Assembly: GCA_030828505.1 (NCBI GenBank)
Contig: JAURCJ010000003.1
Location: 1 to 64,000 of the forward strand
DNA length: 64,000 nt
Origin: Alphaproteobacteria bacterium
GTDB lineage: Bacteria > Pseudomonadota > Alphaproteobacteria > TMED109
Reading direction: 5' to 3'
A model generated the notes under the pieces. The model saw only the letters and a list, made by a program, of their open reading frames with translations, made no database searches and had not been told where the DNA came from. Made by a program: the position numbers and the translations under genes. Positions within the stretch are counted from its first letter, which is position 1; each line of letters begins with the position of its first letter. Shown here piece by piece: positions 9,614-18,102 of the stretch.

Positions 9614-10342
9614 TTAACTTGCCATTATACATATCTCTGAAAATTCATTTGGATTTAAAGATACTCCTCCAATTAATAATCCACCTAAATGTTTACAAGA
9701 AAAAAGTTCCTTTGCATTTCCTTTATTTACAGAGCCACCATATAAAATCTTAATATTATTATTCATACCACTATTTAATAACCATTGTCTTATCATATTA
9801 AACATCTCATTAATAGAGTCTAAAGTAGGAATTTTTCCAGAACCTATAGCCCATATAGGTTCATAAGCAATAATAAATTCTTTATTTATCTTAGGTATAG
9901 ACTTATCAAGCTGATTTTTAATAATATTTAAAGCATTACCTTCATCTCTATCTTTCGCGTTTTCCCCAACACATATTATAGGAATCATATTATATTCCAT
10001 TACATTTTTTGCCTTTAAATATACATCTTTGTTTGACTCATATTTACCATTTCTTCTTTCAGAATGACCTACAATAGAATATTTACAGCCAAAATCATTA
10101 AGCATAGGTGCTGAGACATCTCCTGTATAGGCACCTGAAATATTAATACTACAATCTTGAGCACCAAGAGATATATTAGAATTTTTTATAATATTAGATA
10201 CCGTTTCTATATAAATAGTAGGAGGAAATATTGCTATTTCTGATTTATATGAATTATGATTCAAATTATTTAATATTGAACTAGAAAGATCTTCAGCCTC
10301 TTTAATATTACAGTTTAACTTCCAATTTCCAGCTATTAGCAA
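9614..10342 (-). CDS. tpiA: Triosephosphate isomerase (TTG start)
   Basis: Interconverts dihydroxyacetone phosphate and glyceraldehyde 3-phosphate. Catalytic residues are visible: Lys in IAGNWKLN near the N-terminus, His in SIVGHSERR, Glu in IAYEPIWAIGSGK, and the phosphate-binding LYGGSVNKGNA and GGLLIGGVSL. 242 residues, slightly short. The only start that keeps the conserved N-terminus is TTG 10342, which has AGGAGA (10354-10349) 6 nt upstream; no ATG is available. It is the first gene of the minus-strand block ending in lpd, divergent from ppiD. Confidence 0.97.
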   Translation of the reverse strand: MLIAGNWKLNCNIKEAEDLSSSILNNLNHNSYKSEIAIFPPTIYIETVSNIIKNSNISLGAQDCSINISGAYTGDVSAPMLNDFGCKYSIVGHSERRNGKYESNKDVYLKAKNVMEYNMIPIICVGENAKDRDEGNALNIIKNQLDKSIPKINKEFIIAYEPIWAIGSGKIPTLDSINEMFNMIRQWLLNSGMNNNIKILYGGSVNKGNAKELFSCKHLGGLLIGGVSLNPNEFSEICIMAS

Positions 10343-10491
10343 ATTATATCTCCTAGAATGATATCCAAAAAATGTTTAAACTTTTAAATAAATATACTAA
10401 AAAAAAATATATATATTATTATATATATTTATTTATAATAAAAATTAATATTAATAAACAAATTAAATAAATTTAAACATTGGAAAATATA
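10343..10491. promoter_or_regulatory. Divergent control region tpiA / ppiD with inverted repeats
   Basis: This 149-nt region must hold the promoters of the minus-strand tpiA-to-lpd block and the plus-strand ppiD-trp block. It contains no gene. Two features stand out. A perfect 11-bp inverted repeat made only of A and T has arms at 10405-10415 and 10420-10430 and a 4-nt loop. A perfect 10-bp inverted pair, AATGTTTAAA (10371-10380) and TTTAAACATT (10472-10481), mirrors the region on both sides, one copy close to each gene start. TATAAT-like stretches are abundant (for example TATAAT at 10434-10439), so no -10 can be chosen with confidence. Confidence 0.5.
10349..10354 (-). promoter_or_regulatory. 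Shine-Dalgarno AGGAGA fixing the tpiA TTG start
   Basis: AGGAGA on the minus strand with a 6-nt spacer to TTG 10342. It is the strongest ribosome-binding sequence near this gene and decides the non-ATG start. Confidence 0.8.
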
Positions 10492-12405
10492 ATGCTTGAA
10501 GCTCTAAAGAATAAAATAAATTCAATTTTTTCAAAAATATTTTTATTAATATTGGCGGCAAGTTTTGCTCTTTGGGGAGTTGGCGATATATTTTCTTCAA
10601 ATAATAATTCATCAGTTGCAACTATTGGTAAACTAAATGTTTCTGCTGATGATTTCGTAAAAACTTATCAAAGAATAATTTCGGATTTAAACAACAACAC
10701 TAACGGTCAAATAACTGAAGAAATTGCTAAATCATTAGGTGTTCCAAGGCAAACGTTAGGACAATTAATAAATGAAAAATTAATAGATATAGAGGTTAAT
10801 AAAGCAAAAATTAATTTACCTGATGAACACTTAAGGAAAATAATATTGGCTTCTGATGTATTCAAAGACCAATTTGGTGCTTTTAGTAAACAACAATTTG
10901 AATATGTTATTAGACAAATAGGAATGGATGAAAAAACTTATTTTAATGAGATTAAGAAAGCTGTCTTAAGAGAACAAATAAAAGCTCCATTTAATAATGG
11001 AAATGATTTATCTCCAGTTTTTAAAAATTTGTATTATGATATAAGAAATGAAAAAAGAAATTTAAAAGTAGTTACTTTTAATGCATCAAGCTTTAAGATT
11101 GAAAATTTACCTAGTGAACAAGAAATAGAAGATAAGCTAAATAAAGCCTCTAATCTTTACCAAAAACCAGAATATAGAAGTTTTTCATATATTTCTATAA
11201 AACCAGATGATCTTCTAGATGATATTAGAATTGAAGAAGCAGATATCAAAAATGAGTACGATAACTATCCTGAAAAATATAATACTACAGAAAAAAGAGA
11301 GGTGTTTCTCGCAAACTTTAATGATCAGCAAGAGGCTATTAAGATTGCAAATTTAATTAAGGATAATAATAATGATGGAAATTTATCTGATATATTTACT
11401 CAAATTATAAGTGACAGTTCGGAATTAGACTCTGAAAAGCTTAATTTAGGTTTAATTGAATATAGTGATTTTCCATCAGAAATATCAGATTCTATATTTA
11501 AATCAGATATAAATAAATTAATAGGACCTGAGGAAACTGCATTTGGTTGGAGATTATTTTTAGTTTCTAAGATTAATCCACCAATTTCAAGATCTTATCA
11601 AGATGTTAAAGATTCTATTGAGAAGGAATTAAAAGTAATTAAAGCACTCGATAAAATGTATGAATTAGGTAACACCTTTTATGATGAAATAGCAGCAGGA
11701 AATCAAATTGAGCAAGCAGCTATTGCAATTGGCGCTGAAGTTAAGGAATTTTCTTATGTAGATTCTAACGGAAAAGATTTAGATGGCAAAATTATAAATG
11801 ACTTACCTCCTTATCAGGAATTACTAAGTACAGTATTCGCTAATGAACTTAATGAATCATCGGAGTTGGTAAACACAATAGGAAATACAATGTTCGCTGT
11901 TCAGGTAAACGATATATTAGAGAAGAGAATTATGACGATTGAAGAAGCTCGTAATCAAATTATTGAAGATATAAACTTAGAAAAAAGCATGGCCCTTGCT
12001 CTCAAAAGTGCTGAAAAATTTTCAAAAGAAGTAAATGCTAATAATTTTAATAAAACTGCTGAAAAATATAATTTAATTGTTTTAGATACCAGTAATGTCT
12101 CAAAAGATGGTTCTGGTGCAGAAGGCATCCTTGATAGAGAATCTCTTCAAGAAGCCTTTAATTTAAAGGAAGGAGGTATATCTAGCCCTATTAAATATAG
12201 TAATAAAAGTTATTTAGTCTTTAATGTTACGGACATTATATCTGTTGAGAATAGAAATGAAGAACAGCTTTTAAGTATTAATGCAGAATTATCTCAATCA
12301 ATTTCAAGGGATATTGAACAGTTATTTATTAATCATTTATCAAATAATCAAAAAATTAAAATAAATGAAAACCTTCTTAATAGCTTGTTTGAGAATGATA
12401 GCTAA
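10492..12405 (+). CDS. ppiD: PpiD-like SurA_N/rotamase periplasmic folding factor
   Basis: Membrane-anchored periplasmic chaperone/peptidyl-prolyl isomerase of the PpiD type, helping newly exported envelope proteins fold. Layout: short cytoplasmic start, one membrane helix (about 15-35, ILLILAASFALWGVGDIF region), a SurA_N-like chaperone region (about 45-190, including LINEKLIDIEVNKAKINLP and FKDQFGAFSKQQFE), a divergent parvulin-like rotamase domain (about 250-370), and a long C-terminal region. About 637 residues, matching PpiD. ATG 10492 gives the usual MLEALKNKI start; an in-frame TTG at 10480 is less likely. It heads the plus-strand operon directly before trpE (5 nt), as in other alphaproteobacteria. 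Whether the rotamase domain is active cannot be judged. Confidence 0.9.
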   Translation: MLEALKNKINSIFSKIFLLILAASFALWGVGDIFSSNNNSSVATIGKLNVSADDFVKTYQRIISDLNNNTNGQITEEIAKSLGVPRQTLGQLINEKLIDIEVNKAKINLPDEHLRKIILASDVFKDQFGAFSKQQFEYVIRQIGMDEKTYFNEIKKAVLREQIKAPFNNGNDLSPVFKNLYYDIRNEKRNLKVVTFNASSFKIENLPSEQEIEDKLNKASNLYQKPEYRSFSYISIKPDDLLDDIRIEEADIKNEYDNYPEKYNTTEKREVFLANFNDQQEAIKIANLIKDNNNDGNLSDIFTQIISDSSELDSEKLNLGLIEYSDFPSEISDSIFKSDINKLIGPEETAFGWRLFLVSKINPPISRSYQDVKDSIEKELKVIKALDKMYELGNTFYDEIAAGNQIEQAAIAIGAEVKEFSYVDSNGKDLDGKIINDLPPYQELLSTVFANELNESSELVNTIGNTMFAVQVNDILEKRIMTIEEARNQIIEDINLEKSMALALKSAEKFSKEVNANNFNKTAEKYNLIVLDTSNVSKDGSGAEGILDRESLQEAFNLKEGGISSPIKYSNKSYLVFNVTDIISVENRNEEQLLSINAELSQSISRDIEQLFINHLSNNQKIKINENLLNSLFENDS

Positions 12406-12410
12406 AAATT

Positions 12411-13919
12411 ATGGAATTCAAGCCTGAGTTTAACAAATTTATAAAAAAGATAAAAAAAGAAAAGTCATATATAGTTTATACTAAGTTAGTTGCAGATCTT
12501 GATACACCTGTATCGGCTATGCTTAGAATTGGTGAAAATGAGCCCTACTCATTTTTATTAGAATCTGTAGAAGGAGGAGAGTCTAAAGGAAGATATTCCA
12601 TAATTGGCTTAAAGCCAGACTTAATTTGGCGATGCTATGGAAATAATGCAGAAATTAATTATAATCCATCAAGCTCTATTAATAAATTTAAAAAAGATGA
12701 TAAAAATACATTAGAATCAATTAGAACATTAGTAAGTAATTCAAAAATAAATCTTCCTGAATCTCTGCCTCCTATGGCAGCGGGTTTAATAGGTTATTTG
12801 GGATTTGATACTATTAAATTAATTGAAGATATACCTTCTAGTAATCCAAGCACATTAAATTTACCTGATGGAATGTTTGTTAGACCCAAAATTATGATTA
12901 TATTTGACTCTGTAGAAGATACTATGACTATAATTACCCCAATATATTTAAGTAATAATAAAGAGAACGATTATGAAAAAATTTATAAAAAATCATGTAT
13001 GTTAATTAAAAAAATAGTTAATTTACTTAAACAACCTATTGAAAATAAAACATTAAAAAATAAAAATATTAAAAATAAAGAAATTATTAAATCTAACTTT
13101 AAAAAGAATGAATATTTAAATATAATAAAAAAAGCTAAAGATTATATTAAAGAAGGAGATATATTTCAGGTTGTTCCTTCTCAGAGGTTTGAGAGACCAT
13201 TTTCATTACCACCATTTAATTTATACAGATCCCTAAGAAGATTAAATCCATCTCCATTTTTATATTATTTAAATTTTAGAGATTTTTCAGTTATTGGCTC
13301 AAGTCCAGAAATTCTAGTTAGAGTCAGAGATAATAAAGTTACTATAAGACCTATAGCAGGTACAAGGCCAAGAGGAACTAATTTTAATCATGATAATTTA
13401 TTAGCCGAAGAATTATTGAATGATGAGAAAGAAATTGCTGAACATAGAATGCTATTAGACTTGGCAAGAAATGATGTTGCAAAAGTAACAAAAACTGGGA
13501 GTTTAGAGGTAACTGAAAAAATGATAATTGAAAGGTATAGTCATGTCATGCATATAGTTTCAAATGTAGTAGGAACAAAACTTAAAAATATTGATTATAT
13601 TGACGCTCTATTATCTGGTTTTCCTGCAGGAACAGTTAGCGGGGCTCCTAAAATAAGAGCTATGGAAATTATTGATGAATTAGAAACAGTTAAAAGAGAG
13701 ATTTATGGAGGATGTGTTGGTTATTTTTCATCTAATGGCACTTTGGATACATGTATTACTCTGAGAACTGCTATTATAAAAGATAACAAAATGTTTGTAC
13801 AAGCTGGAGGCGGCATAGTTGCAGATTCAAACCCTATTGATGAATATCAAGAAACTGTAAATAAAGCTAAAGCTTTATTTACAGCAGCGAATGATGCTTT
13901 AAGATATGCAAATAACTAA
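12411..13919 (+). CDS. trpE: Anthranilate synthase component I
   Basis: Chorismate-using subunit of anthranilate synthase, the first step of tryptophan synthesis. Signatures: PYSFLLESVEGGESKGRYS, whose LLES segment forms the tryptophan feedback site in the family; EGDIFQVVPSQRF; NPSPFLYYLNF; SSPEILVRV; PIAGTRPRG; EHRMLLDLARNDV; and SGFPAGTVSGAPKIRAMEII. 502 residues, normal. ATG 12411 lies 5 nt after ppiD. No leader or attenuator precedes it because it is inside an operon, so control is expected mainly through feedback on the enzyme (inference). Confidence 0.98.
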   Translation: MEFKPEFNKFIKKIKKEKSYIVYTKLVADLDTPVSAMLRIGENEPYSFLLESVEGGESKGRYSIIGLKPDLIWRCYGNNAEINYNPSSSINKFKKDDKNTLESIRTLVSNSKINLPESLPPMAAGLIGYLGFDTIKLIEDIPSSNPSTLNLPDGMFVRPKIMIIFDSVEDTMTIITPIYLSNNKENDYEKIYKKSCMLIKKIVNLLKQPIENKTLKNKNIKNKEIIKSNFKKNEYLNIIKKAKDYIKEGDIFQVVPSQRFERPFSLPPFNLYRSLRRLNPSPFLYYLNFRDFSVIGSSPEILVRVRDNKVTIRPIAGTRPRGTNFNHDNLLAEELLNDEKEIAEHRMLLDLARNDVAKVTKTGSLEVTEKMIIERYSHVMHIVSNVVGTKLKNIDYIDALLSGFPAGTVSGAPKIRAMEIIDELETVKREIYGGCVGYFSSNGTLDTCITLRTAIIKDNKMFVQAGGGIVADSNPIDEYQETVNKAKALFTAANDALRYANN

Positions 13920-13939
13920 TTTTATGAGATCTTGTAAAT

Positions 13940-14512
13940 ATGTACATATTAATTGATAATTATGATAGCTTTACGCATATAATCAGGCATTATTTAGAAA
14001 GCAATGAAGTAGATGTTGCAATTTATAGAAATGATGAAATTAAAGCTGTCGATATATACAATAAAAAACCAAAAGGTATAGTTATATCTCCCGGGCCCAA
14101 GACCCCAGATGAGGCTGGGATCTGTATAGATCTTGTAAATATAGTATCTCATAAAATACCAGTTCTAGGTATTTGTCTTGGACATCAATCTATAGCACAA
14201 GCGTATGGAGCTAAAATAATTAAAGCACAAAATATAATGCACGGAAAAATCAGTAAAATTTCTCATAATAAAAAATCGTTATTTAAAGACATGCCTCAAA
14301 ATTTTAGAGCTACTCGTTATCATTCACTTATAGTTGAAAGAGAAACATTACCAAAAAATATATTAATAACCTCTGAATCCTTAGATGGCTACATTATGGG
14401 CATAGAAATTACTAAAGCTAAAGCTTATGGCTTACAATTTCATCCTGAAAGTTATGATACTGAGTTAGGAAGCAAAATAATAAAAAATTTTATAAAAATA
14501 TGTGAAAAATAA
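13940..14512 (+). CDS. trpG: Anthranilate synthase component II, glutamine amidotransferase
   Basis: Supplies ammonia from glutamine to TrpE. Class I amidotransferase with LIDNYDSFTHII at the N-terminus, oxyanion loop VISPGPKTPDEAGI, nucleophile in VLGICLGHQSIA, and His/Glu in LQFHPESYDT. 190 residues, single domain. The stop overlaps the trpD start (TAATG), suggesting coupling. The family also includes PabA; the trpE-trpG-trpD context supports the Trp role, but a shared role with folate synthesis is possible in a small genome. The Shine-Dalgarno before ATG 13940 is weak. Confidence 0.97.
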   Translation: MYILIDNYDSFTHIIRHYLESNEVDVAIYRNDEIKAVDIYNKKPKGIVISPGPKTPDEAGICIDLVNIVSHKIPVLGICLGHQSIAQAYGAKIIKAQNIMHGKISKISHNKKSLFKDMPQNFRATRYHSLIVERETLPKNILITSESLDGYIMGIEITKAKAYGLQFHPESYDTELGSKIIKNFIKICEK

Positions 14513-15528
14513 TGAACCCATTTAATAAAATAATGCCAAAAATATTAATTAATCAAGATTTATCTATTATAGAGTCGGAAGAAGTTTTTAAATATATTGT
14601 TTCAGGTAGTGCTACAGAAATTGAAATGGCTGCTTTTTTAGCAACCCTATCAATAAAGGGCCCTTGTTCTAATGAACTAATCGGAGCTGTCAATTCTTTA
14701 AAACCTTTAGTATTAAACCCCCTTGAATTAAATATTAATACTATTGACATAGTTGGAACAGGCGGAGATGGATTGAAAACATATAATATATCTACTGCTG
14801 TAGCATTTGTAGTTGCGGCTGCGGGGTTACATGTAGCAAAACATGGAAATACAGCGGTATCATCAAAGTCTGGTGCTTCAGATGTACTTACAGAATTAGG
14901 AGTTAATATAAATATTAATTACAAACTTTTAAATAGATGTTTGAAAGAAGTAAAAATTTGTTTTCTTTTTGCACCTAATTTCAATAAAGCTTTTAAAAAT
15001 GTTGCTAAAGTAAGAAAAGAATTAAGCTTTAGAACAATATTTAATTTGTTAGGACCTTTATTAAACCCTGTTAGAGCTAAAAGACAATTATTAGGAGTTT
15101 TTTCTGATAAATATTTAAAAATTATGGCAGAAACATTAAAAGCTCATGGAAGCGAAAAAGCATGGGTAGTAAATGGTTCTGATGGTATGGATGAAATCAC
15201 ATTGACAGGAAGTACTAAAATAGCAGAATTATCTGATAATAAAATAAAAGAATTTGATATCAATCCATTAAAATATAATTTTAACACATGTAGCCTTAAA
15301 TCTTTACAAGGAGGAACTGCTAGTGAAAATGCTATGAAAATGATCAATCTATTTAATGGAGAGGAAGGACCTTATAGAAATATAGTCATTTTAAATTCTG
15401 CAGCTACTTTCCTAATAGCAGATAAAGTAAAGAGTTTTGAAGATGGAATTGATTTATCCAAATCTATAATTGATTCAGGAAAAGCATTAAATACATTAAA
15501 TCAATTAAAAAAAATAAGTAATGAATAA
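14512..15528 (+). CDS. trpD: Anthranilate phosphoribosyltransferase
   Basis: Transfers the phosphoribosyl group from PRPP to anthranilate. Signatures: VDIVGTGGDGLKTYNIST (PRPP and Mg binding), VAKHGNTAVSSKSGASDVLTELG, FAPNFNKAFKNVAKVRKEL, RTIFNLLGPLLNP and VNGSDGMDEIT. 338 residues, normal. It starts inside the trpG stop and its own end overlaps the open frame of trpC by up to 8 nt, so the trp genes form one tightly coupled unit. Confidence 0.98.
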   Translation: MNPFNKIMPKILINQDLSIIESEEVFKYIVSGSATEIEMAAFLATLSIKGPCSNELIGAVNSLKPLVLNPLELNINTIDIVGTGGDGLKTYNISTAVAFVVAAAGLHVAKHGNTAVSSKSGASDVLTELGVNININYKLLNRCLKEVKICFLFAPNFNKAFKNVAKVRKELSFRTIFNLLGPLLNPVRAKRQLLGVFSDKYLKIMAETLKAHGSEKAWVVNGSDGMDEITLTGSTKIAELSDNKIKEFDINPLKYNFNTCSLKSLQGGTASENAMKMINLFNGEEGPYRNIVILNSAATFLIADKVKSFEDGIDLSKSIIDSGKALNTLNQLKKISNE

Positions 15529-16321
15529 AATGTCAGTCCTTAAAGAAATTTGTGATAATAAAAGAATTGAAGTCAATTCTCTAAAACAAAAATTTTCAGA
15601 AAGTGATTTAACAGAAATATCTAAATATCAAGAAAAACCAAGAGGTTTTAAAAATGCTCTTACTGCTAAAGTAAATAATAATAAATACGCTTTAATAGCA
15701 GAGGTTAAAAAAGCAAGCCCCTCGAGAGGAATAATAAAACAAAATTTCAAACATTTAGATATAGCTAAAGATTATTATAATGGAGGAGCAGCTTGTTTAA
15801 GTGTTCTGACTGAAATTAAGTGGTTTAAAGGAAGCATAGAATATTTAATAGATATTCATAAGAATATAAGTTTACCAATTTTAAGAAAAGATTTTATTAT
15901 TGATCCATGGCAGGTTTATGAAAGTCGAAGTATAGGTTCTGATTGCATATTAATAATTTTAGCTGCATTAGATAACAAATTAGCAGAAGAATTGATAAGT
16001 ATATCTAAAAATTTAGGTATGGATGTATTAATAGAAACTCATACAGAGAAAGAAATAGAAAGAGCTATAAATCTTGATGCTGATTTAATTGGTATAAATA
16101 ATAGAAATTTAAAAACATTAGAAATAGATATATATAACTCTATAAAATTATCTAAAATAATTCCTAAAAAATATGATATAATTTGTGAAAGTGGTTTAAA
16201 TACTAATAATGATTTAAAAATTATGGAAGAGAATGGAATTATGCGATTTCTTGTAGGTGAATCATTAATGAAAAAAGATAATATAGAAGAAGCTACAAAA
16301 AAATTAATATACAAAAATTGA
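15521..16321 (+). CDS. trpC: Indole-3-glycerol phosphate synthase
   Basis: Ring-closing step of tryptophan synthesis, giving indole-3-glycerol phosphate. TIM-barrel motifs: ALIAEVKKASPSRGII with the catalytic lysine, YYNGGAACLSVLTE, LPILRKDFIIDPWQVYESR, DCILIILAAL, LIGINNRNLKTLEID, IICESGLNT and FLVGESLM. 266 residues, single-function (no TrpF fusion). ATG 15521 overlaps the trpD stop; ATG 15530 just after it is an alternative three residues shorter. The remaining genes trpF, trpB and trpA are not in this window. Confidence 0.97.
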   Translation: MNKMSVLKEICDNKRIEVNSLKQKFSESDLTEISKYQEKPRGFKNALTAKVNNNKYALIAEVKKASPSRGIIKQNFKHLDIAKDYYNGGAACLSVLTEIKWFKGSIEYLIDIHKNISLPILRKDFIIDPWQVYESRSIGSDCILIILAALDNKLAEELISISKNLGMDVLIETHTEKEIERAINLDADLIGINNRNLKTLEIDIYNSIKLSKIIPKKYDIICESGLNTNNDLKIMEENGIMRFLVGESLMKKDNIEEATKKLIYKN

Positions 16322-16328
16322 GGGCTAA

Positions 16329-16817
16329 ATGAAAAAAGATAAAGTATTCACGCATTTTGATGCTGATGGTAAAGCTATAATGGTTGATATTTCTAATAAA
16401 GAAAATACAGAAAGATTAGCTACTGCTTCAACTTCAATTACTATGAATAAAAAAACATTACAGATGATAAAGGATGGTACATCAAAAAAAGGTGATGTAC
16501 TAGGTATAGCAAGATTAGCAGGCATTATGGCTGCCAAAAAAACATCTGATTTAATACCTTTATGTCATCCTATCGCTCTAGCTTCTGTATCCGTTAATTT
16601 TGATATTAAAGATAATGAAAATACTATTAAAATTACATCTAAATGTAAATTAAATGGTAAAACAGGTCTCGAAATGGAAGCACTAACGGCAGTTTCTATT
16701 GCAGCTTTAACTATATATGACATGTGCAAGGCTGTTGATAGGGAAATGATAATAAATGAAACTAAACTTTTATTTAAATCAGGCGGAAAATCTGGGACAT
16801 TTAATAGAAATGATTAG
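16329..16817 (+). CDS. moaC: Cyclic pyranopterin monophosphate synthase
   Basis: Second step of molybdenum cofactor synthesis, forming cyclic pyranopterin monophosphate. Signatures: FTHFDADGKAIMVDIS, KKGDVLGIARLAGIMAAKKTSDLIPLCHP (active-site region), CKLNGKTGLEMEALTAVS, TIYDMCKAVDREM and KSGGKSG at the C-terminus. 162 residues, normal. A GAGGG Shine-Dalgarno precedes ATG 16329, 7 nt after trpC. With moeA it shows the cell uses Mo-dependent enzymes even though its genome looks small. Confidence 0.98.
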   Translation: MKKDKVFTHFDADGKAIMVDISNKENTERLATASTSITMNKKTLQMIKDGTSKKGDVLGIARLAGIMAAKKTSDLIPLCHPIALASVSVNFDIKDNENTIKITSKCKLNGKTGLEMEALTAVSIAALTIYDMCKAVDREMIINETKLLFKSGGKSGTFNRND

Positions 16818-18021
16818 TGTACAAGAAGCTATAAAAATTATTACGAATAGGGCTACAAAGTTAGAAGATGAAAAAGTAAGAATAAATAAATGTCTCGGAA
16901 GAATTTCCTCTAAAAATGTATTTGCTACTATAAATAGTCCTCCTCAGGACGTATCTTCAATGGACGGATATGCATTAAACTCAGTTAGCCTCAGGAAAAT
17001 ATCTTCTAATCCTATTAAAATTATTGGTGAATCTGCAGCCGGCAGACCTTTTACTGAAAAAATTAAGAAAAATGAATGTATAGAAATTTATACTGGAGCA
17101 GAAATACCAAAAGGTGCTGACATTATATTGCTTCAAGAAAGAGTAAAATTAAAAAATAACTATATTATAGCAACAAATCAAAATATTAAAAAATATCAAT
17201 ATATCAGAAAAAAAGGTTCTAATTTTAAAAAAAATACTCTTTTATTAAAAAAATATAATCTTATTACATCAAGATCGCTAGGGTTAATTATTTCATCTAA
17301 TCAAACGCATATTCAAGTATTTAAAAAACTTAAAATAGGAATTCTTGCAAGTGGTAATGAACTTAAAAAAGTAGGAAGCAAATTAAATAATGGAATCATT
17401 TCATCTAATTCATTACTATTAGAAACAATGATTCAATCTTTTGGAGCAGAACCTTACGATTTAGGAATAGCAAAAGATACTAAATCTTCAATTGCTAAAA
17501 AATTAAAAAATATACATAAATATAATGTTTTAATTACAACTGGAGGAGCATCAGTAGGAAAGCATGATCTGATTAAAGATGTTTTAAATGATTTAGGTAT
17601 GAAATTAGTTTTTTGGAAAGTTGCTATGAGACCCGGCAAGCCTTTAATATTTGGTGTTTTAAAAAATACACTCATATTAGGTTTTCCAGGAAATCCTGTT
17701 TCAAGCTATGTAAGCTCTCTAATATTTTTGAAGCCGCTAATTAATTCGTATTATAAAATTAATATTCAAACTCCTATTAAGAAAGGTTTTACTGAAAAAT
17801 CTTTAATTCCGAATGATGAAAGACAAGAGTACCTTAGAGCTGAGGTTTATTTAAAAAATAACAAATATCACCTAACTCCAGTTTCTAAACAAGATAGCTC
17901 TATGACAAGCTCTTTATCAAAAGCAAACGCTTTAATAATAAGAGAACCCTTAGCAAAATCAGTGAAAAAAGGTAGTAAAGTAAACTTTATTCAATTTTCA
18001 GATATACACACAAATATATAA
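16810..18021 (+). CDS. moeA: Molybdopterin molybdenumtransferase
   Basis: Inserts molybdate into adenylylated molybdopterin to complete the molybdenum cofactor. MoeA features: INSPPQDVSSMDGYALN, GESAAGRPF, IYTGAEIPKGADIILLQE, the MoCF-fold motifs GILASGNEL, LITTGGASVGKHDLIK, FWKVAMRPGKPLIFG and LGFPGNPVSSYV, then a C-terminal beta-barrel domain. About 403 residues from ATG 16810, which overlaps the moaC stop by 8 nt. A longer frame reaching back to 16756 lies inside moaC and lacks family homology. Confidence 0.97.
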   Translation: MISVQEAIKIITNRATKLEDEKVRINKCLGRISSKNVFATINSPPQDVSSMDGYALNSVSLRKISSNPIKIIGESAAGRPFTEKIKKNECIEIYTGAEIPKGADIILLQERVKLKNNYIIATNQNIKKYQYIRKKGSNFKKNTLLLKKYNLITSRSLGLIISSNQTHIQVFKKLKIGILASGNELKKVGSKLNNGIISSNSLLLETMIQSFGAEPYDLGIAKDTKSSIAKKLKNIHKYNVLITTGGASVGKHDLIKDVLNDLGMKLVFWKVAMRPGKPLIFGVLKNTLILGFPGNPVSSYVSSLIFLKPLINSYYKINIQTPIKKGFTEKSLIPNDERQEYLRAEVYLKNNKYHLTPVSKQDSSMTSSLSKANALIIREPLAKSVKKGSKVNFIQFSDIHTNI

Positions 18022-18030
18022 ATCTTTTTC

Positions 18031-18056
18031 TTGACATTGTTTTGATTATTTATAAT
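18031..18056 (+). promoter_or_regulatory. lexA promoter (TTGACA ... TATAAT)
   Basis: Exact consensus -35 TTGACA (18031-18036) and -10 TATAAT (18051-18056). The spacer is only 14 nt, which is short; a shifted -10 TAATAA at 18053-18058 would give 16 nt. It lies in the 81-nt gap between moeA and lexA and just before an SOS-box-like sequence. The consensus hexamers make a promoter likely; the exact -10 is uncertain. Confidence 0.6.
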
Positions 18057-18060
18057 AAAT

Positions 18061-18075
18061 GTTTATGTTTTGTTC
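18061..18075 (+). promoter_or_regulatory. Putative SOS box (LexA operator)
   Basis: GTTTATGTTTTGTTC fits the alphaproteobacterial SOS consensus GTTC-N7-GTTC with one mismatch, GTTT in the first half. It sits immediately downstream of the lexA -10 and 27 nt before the lexA ATG, where LexA binding would block initiation. Direct autorepression of lexA is normal in the family; occupancy here is inference. Confidence 0.6.
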
Positions 18076-18102
18076 TTCTTATTTATTATTTGGAGATATT
18101 TT

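Noticed and set aside
10405-10430. A/T-only palindrome as an intrinsic terminator
   Set aside because: It lies between divergent starts, not after a gene, and a stem without any G-C pair is too weak for termination.
13927-14142. A 15-nt direct repeat AGATCTTGTAAATAT at 13927-13941 (over the trpG start) and 14128-14142 (inside trpG)
   Set aside because: In such AT-rich DNA many 15-nt repeats are expected by chance over 64 kb; the inner copy simply encodes conserved-looking protein sequence and no further copies or structure were seen.
18070-18102. Longer LexA with 11 extra N-terminal residues
   Set aside because: The extra residues are hydrophobic and unlike LexA, the start would overlap the SOS box, and ATG 18103 has a proper GGAGA.
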